Below are positions 19,158 to 24,829 of a DNA stretch of 24,829 bases, piece by piece. The notes under the pieces were generated by a model, which was not told the DNA's origin, did not search any database, and worked only from the letters and a program-made list of their open reading frames with translations. The position numbers and the translations under genes are program-made. Location of the stretch: positions 1,833,815 to 1,858,643 of the forward strand of contig BFEA01000095.1 of NCBI GenBank assembly GCA_003427395.1. The letters are read 5' to 3'. Every line of letters begins with the position of its first letter. The stretch's first letter is position 1. Source of the stretch: Chara braunii. Lineage: Eukaryota > Streptophyta > Charophyceae > Charales > Characeae.

Positions 19158-19250
19158 TTCGATTGATTCGTTGCGCAACGTACCGGGCAACAGGTAAGAG
19201 AGAGTACTTCGATCGATTCGTTGCGCAACGTACCGGGCAACAGGTAAGTC
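19151..19250 (+). repeat. 50-bp tandem duplication containing a 12-bp palindrome
   Basis: Units 19151-19200 and 19201-19250 differ at about three positions. Each carries CGTTGCGCAACG, a perfect palindrome, and CAACAGGTAAG, a good splice-donor-like sequence on the plus strand. Confidence 0.92.
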
Positions 19251-19279
19251 TCCAAGGCCGCGGCTGGACCTCGGTCCCC

Positions 19280-19395
19280 ACAATGCGAGAGTCGGGATAG
19301 CGGGAGGGGGGAAGTCCGGATAGGGCGGGGGAACATTGGGGAAGGTGCGAAAGTCGGGATAGGGGCGAAAGTAAGGGAGGAGGAAAAAGAAGAAG
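19280..19395 (+). repeat. G-rich minisatellite, left block
   Basis: Degenerate units around GAAAGTCGGGATAGGGGCGGGGG, the same family as the block at 19547-19690. Separated from it by GAA and TCAA repeats. Confidence 0.8.
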
Positions 19396-19428
19396 AAGAA
19401 GAAGAAGAAGAAGAAGAAGAAGAAGATG

Positions 19429-19496
<68 letters not shown>

Positions 19497-19503
19497 AAAT
19501 CAT

Positions 19504-19540
<37 letters not shown>
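19385..19540 (+). repeat. (GAA)n, then (TCAA)n and (GATT)n forming a long perfect hairpin
   Basis: AAG repeats at 19385-19426 run into about 66 bases of TCAA (19430-19495). After GAAATCATC come 36 bases of GATT (19505-19540), the reverse complement of the TCAA tract. At least 36 paired bases with a nine-base spacer can extrude as a cruciform. Confidence 0.92.
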
Positions 19541-20051
19541 AAGTAGGGTGGTGAGGGGGAAGTCGGGATAGGGGGGGGTAGAGTTGGGATACAGGGAGGA
19601 GGGAAGTCGGGATAGGGATGGGGAAAGTCAGGATAGCGGGAGGGGGGGAAGTCGGGATAGGGCGGGGGGAAGTCGGGGGAGGGGCAAAAGCGCTCCGTTC
19701 GATGTCCCACTCGCATAAGCGCTCCGTTCCAGTGTGGTGAGGAAATTCCGAGATCGGGGCTTGGGGTCTCGCGGCCTGATAGGCACGCTCCCGTTCCCAA
19801 CGTTCCCGAGATCGCTGATGCCTCAGACTCTCACGGTCCGTGACGTGAAACGGGATCTCAACGTCCATACCCTCGGGAAAGGGTTGGTTCCACCATAGGT
19901 TTCTACGGACGGGTCTTGAGTACACGCGTGTAGGCCGCGCCCTGGCGGTCGCACTTACACGTGGGCACTGGTCGCTCGAGATCGCGCCTGCGGTCAATGG
20001 GGCTGTTTCTGGTGTCCCCTGTGGTCCGTCAAAAGTCCAACGCGCGATCAT
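19539..20051 (-). CDS. Candidate exon or ORF, unknown protein, tail encoded by minisatellite
   Basis: 170 codons from the ATG at 20051-20049. The first part reads like protein (MIARWTFDGPQG, RNLWWNQPFPEGMDVEIPFHV, a charged ESLRHQRSRERWERERAYQ). From about residue 120 the frame runs into the G-rich minisatellite and becomes PIPTSPP-type repeats to the stop at 19539, so the natural 3' end is probably lost. ATTTGGATTAG just before the ATG is a plausible splice acceptor, and GTGAGT (20846) and GTAAGC (20858) are plausible donors upstream, below promoter block R2. No family is recognised. Alternatives are a retroelement fragment or a chance ORF. Confidence 0.35.
19547..19690 (+). repeat. G-rich minisatellite, right block
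   Basis: About six degenerate 20-28 base units with consensus GGGAAGTCGGGATAGGGnGGGG. Runs of three or more Gs suggest G-quadruplex potential on the plus strand. Confidence 0.88.
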
Positions 20052-20343
20052 CTAATCCAAATAAAAACCCATGTCATGCATAACAAAAGGCAACCGCTCA
20101 GCAACCCAGACATCCATGCTTTCGACAGAGTCACACTTCATTCATTCACATCAACAGAAGTCAACCGGCAATCTCGCAACCCTTCCCCGACGCACAGTGC
20201 AACCATGCAGTGATGCGTTCGTCGAATCCCCATACATACATGCATTCATTCATGCAGAGATGAGGCACAAATCGACACATACATCCAACAACTCGAGACG
20301 GTTGAATTCCCAACCATTGACAGGCATTAAAGAGGAGGAGGGA

Positions 20344-20649
20344 GAGTAGATCAACACACCCAGATACAGAAAAGAAGTAGACCAGAGATAAAAGCGATGG
20401 TGTTCCGCCCGAGACCAAAATTTTATACAAAGTACAGAAAAAGGAAGGTCGCAATTCCACACCCATCTGTTCCCCACCTGTCTCTTATACACATCTAGAT
20501 GTGTATAAGAGACAGGAGTAGATCAACACACCCAGATACAGAAAAGAAGTAGACCAGAGATAAAAGCGATGGTGTTCCGCCCGAGACCAAAATTTTATAC
20601 AAAGTACAGAAAAAGGAAGGTCGCAATTCCACACCCATCTGTTCCCCAC
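20344..20649 (+). repeat. 134-bp identical direct duplication flanking a library adapter
   Basis: Bases 20344-20477 and 20516-20649 appear identical. They are separated only by the 38-base adapter, an offset of 172. The second copy is most likely an assembly error rather than genomic. Confidence 0.95.
20478..20515. other. Nextera mate-pair junction adapter (Tn5 mosaic ends), not genomic
   Basis: CTGTCTCTTATACACATCT (20478-20496) is followed head to head by AGATGTGTATAAGAGACAG (20497-20515). These are the 19-bp Tn5 mosaic ends in the arrangement of the Nextera mate-pair circularisation adapter. Confidence 0.98.
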
Positions 20650-20924
20650 ACACTCTCTCTCTCTTTCCTCGATCCGGACAGTCCGTCGTCTCGCATCACT
20701 TACGAAGTCGTCACCCCGCTTGCCAGCGCTTGGTCCGCGTATGCAAGCCAGGTTCGCCCGTGCGCCACAGTCCGTCACGGCCCGCACGTCAACCCCGCAT
20801 ACCCAGCACCAGCTCGTTGGGTCCCCCAACTCCCACATCAACTCACGTTTTTGCTTACATGTTAGCCGACCCTCACTGATCGCGCTAACCCTTGGAATTT
20901 TCCGAAGTTCTTAGAGAGAGTCTT

Positions 20925-21310
20925 CATCGCGTTCGCAGGATTTATAGCGTGCATGCATGCGCGGCAGATACGGGATTGCGCTTTTGAGAAGGAGGGGAGG
21001 AGAAACGAAGTGCCTACGTTCTGCATGGTCAGGCCGCGGCGTGGGGGACGTAGCCACTCTCCACTCGTTGATCTGAGCATGCAACGTCTTGGCCAATCAG
21101 ATCGTAGGGAGGCACATGCATGTCCGGAAGAAAGGAGGTGGGAGGAAGACGAGAGCAAGAAGAGAAACACAGTTACAATTACGCCCACCAAAAATTACAG
21201 TTACACGCAAGATTAAGGACGCCACTCAATCAGAACTCTGCTCTCGCCGCAGAAAGGCGCGCGCCAGCAAGAAGCGCAACGCAGCAAAAATTTTCAAGTT
21301 CCTAAATTCC
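20925..21310 (-). promoter_or_regulatory. Promoter-like block R2, paralogous to R1
   Basis: Minus strand: TATAAATCC near 20940, with CTGATTGGCC (inverted CCAAT) at about 21089-21098. Shared ordered motifs with R1 are listed under that block. Downstream on the minus strand is the candidate ORF at 20051-19539. A plus-strand A-rich patch follows at 21280-21430 with nothing recognised. Confidence 0.45.
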
Positions 21311-21501
21311 TATCTAAATCCAAATTGCAAAAAACAAAAATTCTGAAAAACGAAAATTCGAAAAACAATTCCGGGAAGCCCATGGGGGCTCGACATCAGT
21401 TGAAAGAAAAATTTGAAAAAGAAAAACGATGTTCCCGCGCGGTCATCGCGCCAAAATTCTCGTTCCCCTTCGCCCCAGCAGAACAAGAGAGAACGTTATT
21501 G

Positions 21502-21850
21502 CTGTGTATACCCCCGTACGAATAAGGGCCGTCCGTACGTCTGTACGGCCGTACGTATGGGCTCATGTGGTCGTACGGGCCGTACGTATGGAAAAAAAAA
21601 GCAAAAACAAAAAATTCAAAAAAATCTGAAAAAAACATATGGTATGCAGAAAAATAAACTGAAACACTTTTGCCTCAGGGTCATATTGAAATTCGTTACC
21701 AAATTTGAGATTAAAAAAAAACGTTTTTTTTTTTTTTTTTGTTTTGTTTTTTTTCCGTACGGGGCTGTACGTACGGCCGTACGGCCGTTCATACGGCCAT
21801 ACGTACGACCGTACGATAAACCCCCCGTACGTCGTACGGAGTGTTACACA
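21502..21850. mobile_element. TIR element copy 1 with CGTACGG palindromic arms
   Basis: Flanked by direct repeats ACGTTATTG (21493-21501 and 21851-21859; the repeat can be read as 10 bases with a leading A). The termini are TGTGTATACCCCCGTACG on the left and, reverse-complemented, TGTGTAACACTCCGTACG on the right. Both arms are clusters of CGTACGG and CCGTACG, each containing the 12-base palindrome GTACGGCCGTAC (21543-21554 and 21771-21782). The AT-rich centre (21622-21718) matches copy 2 at roughly 80% by hand count. No ORF. A 9-10 bp target duplication is typical of Mutator-like elements, so a non-autonomous MULE or foldback is the best guess. Confidence 0.7.
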
Positions 21851-21859
21851 ACGTTATTG

Positions 21860-22250
21860 ATTGCGCTTGTCGTGGCGCGCCCCCTCAACAGTTCGTCCGG
21901 GGCTTCCCAGGTCCTGGCCCGACATCATCGAAGAGAGAAAAAAAAAAGCGAGGATACCCATGCAATTTGTCCCGTCGACCCCTCTCCCTGAGTCTCCCAT
22001 TCTTCACCCGACCTCACCTTCCCGAGACCACTCATCAACCTCGCGCGGAAAGTTGCGCGGCACAGAAAAATAGCTCGTCACATATGCTATGCCAAGGGGG
22101 TTCCATTCCTGAGCAAGCTCCTGCTTGCTCCTTTCAAGGTTCATCGCCCGTTCTATGAAGCGATGCGAAGCCGACACGTGCCACTTACTGTAAGAAATTT
22201 AAAGAAAAGAGTGTGGAAGTCATCCTACGTGGCAGTCGTGGGCTTCTGTC
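21860..22250 (-). other. Sequence downstream of ORF C'; possible 3' end of element 2
   Basis: No gene. A hairpin GAGCAAG-CTCCTG-CTTGCTC lies at 22111-22130. If element 2 has a 3' LTR, it should start here, but no LTR terminus or polypurine tract was identified on the minus strand. Confidence 0.3.
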
Positions 22251-22356
22251 CTACTCATCACCGGGGAAGGGTAATCTAATCACAGGCGGCGGAGGCGGTG
22301 GATGAGCTTCGGGGAGAGGAGTCATGAAGCTACGAATCCCCCTCGGCGGCGGCCAT

Positions 22357-22374
22357 CCGCGGACATGTCCGCGG
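22357..22374. repeat. 18-bp perfect palindrome
   Basis: CCGCGGACATGTCCGCGG. Part of the left arm of TIR element copy 2; a 17-base relative differing at the centre is at 22395-22411. Confidence 0.97.
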
Positions 22375-22824
22375 CCGTGGCCTAGGCCGCGACCCCGCGG
22401 ACGTGTCCGCGATCCGCGGCCATGAAAAAAAAAATAAAAAAAAATAAAAAAAAATCTGAAAAACAAATATGTTATGCAGAAACATATACTGAACAACTTT
22501 TGCCTTCTGGTCATATCCAAAAACGTTACTGAATTTAAAATAAAAAATCACATACGTTTCATGTTTTTTTTTTGCAATAAAAAAAACACAAACAGCTTTT
22601 GCCTTCGGAAAATTAGTTTTTGAATTTTTAAAATTCAAAGACGAAGTCAAAAAATGAAATAAAAAATTGCGCATTTTAGATCTCAAAAAGATCTACAACC
22701 CCATATTTTTTGTTTTTTTTTTTATAAATGTTTAGGGTCACAAAAAATTCCGGAAAGTCACGGCCGCACCCAACCGCGGCCGGAGCCGCGGCGGCCGTGA
22801 TCACGTCCGCCCTCCGAGCTTGAC

Positions 22825-22844
22825 CCCGCGGACGCGTCCGCGGG
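22825..22844. repeat. 20-bp perfect palindrome
   Basis: CCCGCGGACGCGTCCGCGGG. Right arm of TIR element copy 2; same CCGCGGAC half-site as the left arm with a different centre. Confidence 0.97.
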
Positions 22845-23267
22845 TGTTTCATAGGCATGAAGCGACGGACCTCCCTATCGTTGGTGGGGATCCGGGTGTA
22901 ATGGACGGTGGGATGGATGCGAGGGAAGCGTGGGTGCTGACGCTGATGAGGGAGGGACGCAAGGTAGTCAGGGTAGAGAGTGCAGAGGGTGCGGGGGATA
23001 GCGGCGCGGAAATGTTTGTAATCTTCGCAAGCGGGGATCGTGCCCGAGATGATGCAATAGACCTCTATTTTATTATATTCCCGCCAGGCCGCGCTGAAGA
23101 GAAGGACGTGAAGAAGGAAGGAAGTTGCAAGGGGGCGAGTGGTGGCGTCCGAAATAACGGTGATTAGGAGGCGGGTGGAATAGAGTTGATGGAAGAGGGA
23201 GGGCGGGAAAGGGTGCCATCAGTCAGGGAACGGGGGTCGGCCCAGAAGCAGGTAAAGGGTGAGGAAA

Positions 23268-24314
23268 TCATCGGGACGACGGGACAATGACCGGGGACGA
23301 AGCCCGATGGCCCTCATTTTGACGAGGGCGAACGGCGGTCCGTGGAGGTGAAGAGGATTGAGACGGCAATTCACTTCTTCGACAGCGTCTGCTACCCGAT
23401 CCCTCGGCGGCGACGACTTTATCTCTCTCACTCTGCTCCCGTGGCGGCTCTGGATTTCGCGTCAGGTCGTCCTGCAGTAGTCGCGACAGCAGCCTTTCCC
23501 GTTCTCTTATCGGCTGCTTACCCTCTGCCTTCTCTCGCCTTCTCTGCTTCGCGGCCTCGTCCGTTTCTTCGCCTCGCCCGGTTGGACCACCCGACCTGCC
23601 TGATCCCTCCTCTCCTTCCTCCAAGTCAACGTCTTCCGTCCCGAGGTAATCAGGATCGTCCGACTCAGCGTCCGACTCTTCTTCTTCCTCTTCTTCTTCC
23701 TCTTCTTCTTCCTCTTCCACGGTTCCTTGCGCGTTTCCCCGCTGGACAAAAGGGTCCCACAATGTAAGATCGGCGACGTCGATCACGAGATAGTGGCTCT
23801 GGGACGGATAAAGGCAGTTATCTTCGTCCAGCTTCGTGCATGTGGACCATAGGAGATACGGCGCAAGCGTGCGAGTGAGCACGTCCGTCCCCGGCTTTCC
23901 GACACACCGCAACAGGATGTGGAGGGGCAAATCGTCTACCAACTGCGCCAAGAACACGAGCAATTCGTCCGTGATCGCGTCGAGGTGGCCTTCCTCCACC
24001 TTGCCAAATTATATCCCCAGTAGTTCCCCCTCCGTACTCGTCTGCTTGGCTTGCGCAGTCAACAACTCTACCTCGTCGTCCTGGATTCCGCCCCCTTCAG
24101 CCTAAGGGGCCGGCTCCGCCCAGTAAAACACCGCCTCCACCAAGCAGAAGCTAAGTTCCACGTACGCGTCCCACCACTCGTTCCACTTGCCATTGTCTAG
24201 GATCGGCACACTGAGTTCCCGAATCCGGAAAGAGAGGGCGGGATCGGCTGCAGATTGCCAAAAAGGGGAGGGATCAGACGGAAGGCTGAAGAGAGAGTGA
24301 CGACGACGGTTCAT
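23268..24314 (-). pseudogene. ORF B': homologue of ORF B with two in-frame stops
   Basis: One reading frame from ATG 24314 to TGA 23268, interrupted by TAG 24102-24104 and TAA 24009-24011. Landmarks shared with ORF B are WWDAYVELSFCLVEAVFYWAE (compare DAWELHRALYLSVVLGMFTFFVE), DELLVFLAQLVDDLPLHILLR (compare IELLSIAQVIAAEEEDLQLRLR), DDPDYLGTEDVDLEEGEE (compare IPDYLAREGESVVDFGHE), and an end reading SPVIVPSS (compare TPVIDISSS). It has an extra segment with a Glu tract from (GAAGAG)n near 23660-23717. Basic, Ser/Pro-rich low-complexity follows, as in B. The ATG overlaps the A' stop as ATGA. Confidence 0.6.
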
Positions 24315-24781
24315 TGGGGCGGTGCAAAGGGAAGGAGTTCCAGGAGAAGGACCTCTGGCGCGCTGCTAGAGGCTCAAAGCTGGAGGTCCACGTCGTTCAA
24401 GGTCACGACCCTATCGCCTGGTCGTGCCAACAACTCCGTCCACATGGTCGGGATCTCCCTGGCCCAACCCCGCAGTTGTCGGTAGATGTCCGTATGAATC
24501 GTCGAATGCACAGCCCCCATGAAGGTGACAAGGACATATATTTGGCTGATGTCAGGCAAGGACAGGCGTTGGAAAGCCGAGACCTCGGCCACTACACGCG
24601 CCGCTCCCGCGTGTACGAAGTGGAATTCTGCTGCTGCGTGGATGGCTGCCGCGCTGAAAAAGGCTGCGAATCGAAGAAGATCGGGACTCGACCGAGGTCG
24701 CTGCACCTACCGGATCGTCCCTATACGCCCCCTCAGGGTCATCAGACGCTCGCTGATCACCTGCTCCGTCGAAAAGCTCAT
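24311..24781 (-). pseudogene. ORF A': homologue of ORF A with two in-frame stops
   Basis: The ATG at 24781-24779 is chosen by similarity to the ORF A start (the frame stays open to its right, toward the window edge). In-frame stops are TAG 24707-24709 and TGA 24374-24376; the frame ends TGA 24311-24313, which overlaps the B' ATG (ATGA). Landmarks are VISERLMTLRGR (compare PISDALLRNRF), SSPDLLRFAAFFSAA (compare SAPSVADLAVYSLLA), LPDISQIYVLVTFMGAVHS (compare RAIQVATNFVHSIATFTGD), and a tail SAPEVLLLELLPFAPP (compare TPEEALALVPQLPSLLPP). Similarity is weak but collinear. Function is unknown. Confidence 0.5.
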
Positions 24782-24829
24782 GGCGATGATGGCGGAGTCG
24801 AAGATGATGGTTGAGAGAGAGAGAGAGAG

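Larger units (their letters stand above)
20052..20924 (-). other. Presumed leader or intron region below promoter block R2
   Basis: No coding signature. If the transcript predicted from R2 is real, this holds its leader and an intron of about 790 bases (as assembled) between the donors at 20846 or 20858 and the acceptor at 20052. The artefactual duplication 20344-20649 lies inside it. Confidence 0.25.
22331..22855. mobile_element. TIR element copy 2 with CCGCGGAC palindromic arms, inserted in ORF C'
   Basis: Flanked by direct repeats CATGAAGC (22323-22330 and 22856-22863). The termini are TACGAATCCCCC on the left and, reverse-complemented, TATGAAACACCC on the right (9 of 12 identical), similar to the termini of copy 1. 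The left arm has the perfect 18-base palindrome at 22357-22374 and a near-perfect one at 22395-22411. The right arm has CACGGCCGC pairing with GCGGCCGTG (22759-22799) and a perfect 20-base palindrome at 22825-22844. The AT-rich centre has the shared core at 22452-22548, and an internal repeat of CTTTTGCCTTCkG (about 22495 and 22596). No ORF. Confidence 0.75.
22251..23317 (-). pseudogene. ORF C': homologue of ORF C, interrupted by TIR element copy 2
   Basis: The chosen ATG (23317-23315) overlaps the end of B' by 50 bases, as C overlaps B. Landmarks are RRPDDFLTLYLLL, FLLHVLLFSAAWREYNKIEVYCIISG, FRAAIPRTLCTLYPDYLASLP and RIHPTVHYTRI. These align by eye with PRPDPAWEAFL, RPNIMYHILVFAVVK, RRRIIRAIVGLAPRVLSHVP and SFVRYHFNEV of ORF C. 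There is one in-frame TGA (23219-23221). The frame meets the TIR element at 22855. Beyond its other end (22330) it resumes in phase with a Pro-rich tail (TPLPEAHPPPPPPVI) to a TAG at 22251-22253, like the Pro-rich tail of ORF C. Function is unknown. Confidence 0.55.
22251..24829 (-). mobile_element. Retroelement 2 remnant: diverged copy of the A-B-C cassette
   Basis: Three minus-strand reading frames in the order A', B', C' match ORFs A, B and C of element 1 in order, relative length, junction type and landmark residues. All are broken by stops. gag-pol of this element would lie beyond the right edge. The window ends in an (AG)n run (about 24813-24829). Protein similarity is distant, so this is a different family from element 1, not a recent copy. 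Confidence 0.6.

Noticed and set aside
18928-19437. Cys-Val, His-Thr and Ser-Leu repeat ORFs
   Set aside because: Translations of TG, CA and AG microsatellites.
21413-21991. 192-codon plus-strand ORF
   Set aside because: Crosses poly-A/T runs and the palindromic arms of the TIR element; composition follows the repeats.
22820-23167. Plus-strand ORF of 115 codons
   Set aside because: Lies antisense to C', which has collinear similarity to ORF C; it also begins inside the palindromic arm.
23342-23767. Plus-strand Leu/Pro-rich ORF of 141 codons
   Set aside because: Antisense shadow of the B' low-complexity and Glu-tract region.

Overview
The window is eukaryotic and repeat-dominated. There is no bacterial-style gene packing, microsatellites and minisatellites are abundant, and nested mobile elements account for most of the readable coding sequence. 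The only long recognisable proteins belong to a Ty3/gypsy LTR retrotransposon. Its primer-binding site matches the initiator tRNA-Met 3' end, as is usual in land plants and streptophyte algae. A streptophyte, possibly a charophyte such as Chara, is a reasonable guess, but nothing here proves the species. A Nextera mate-pair junction adapter left inside a duplicated stretch (20478-20515) shows this is a short-read assembly, and there is a 410-base gap at 10569-10978.

Left third (1-8831, minus strand): retroelement 1. Reading right to left it has a tentative 5' LTR, the PBS at 8156-8167, gag with a CCHC zinc knuckle, protease, reverse transcriptase and RNase H, and integrase. Three further sense-strand ORFs follow (called A, B and C here), packed head to tail down to base 137. 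gag-pol is decayed, with six in-frame stops and three frame changes. A, B and C are fully open. The 3' LTR, if present, is off the left edge.

Middle (8832-21310): few convincing genes. It holds two diverged copies of a promoter-like block (about 9870-10235 and 20925-21310), each upstream of a weakly supported minus-strand ORF. It also holds a long-arm foldback element (14418-14713), several diverged tandem repeats, possible tRNA-derived SINE pieces, many simple repeats, a long tetranucleotide hairpin, and a G-rich minisatellite that runs into an ORF.

Right end (21490-24829): a second, more decayed retroelement on the minus strand. Only homologues of A, B and C are visible (A', B', C'), in the same order and with the same tight junctions. 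The third ORF is interrupted by a small terminal-inverted-repeat element flanked by an 8-bp direct repeat, and its reading frame resumes on the far side. A sister copy of that element lies at 21502-21850 with its own 9-10 bp direct repeat. The two copies share termini and an AT-rich core, but their palindromic arms are built from different sequences.

The strongest candidates for something undescribed are (i) the conserved three-ORF cassette carried behind integrase, whose members look like diverged copies of one domain and are joined by stop/start overlaps, and (ii) the TIR element family whose palindromic arms have been replaced while staying palindromic. All homology statements come from reading by eye; no searches were run.
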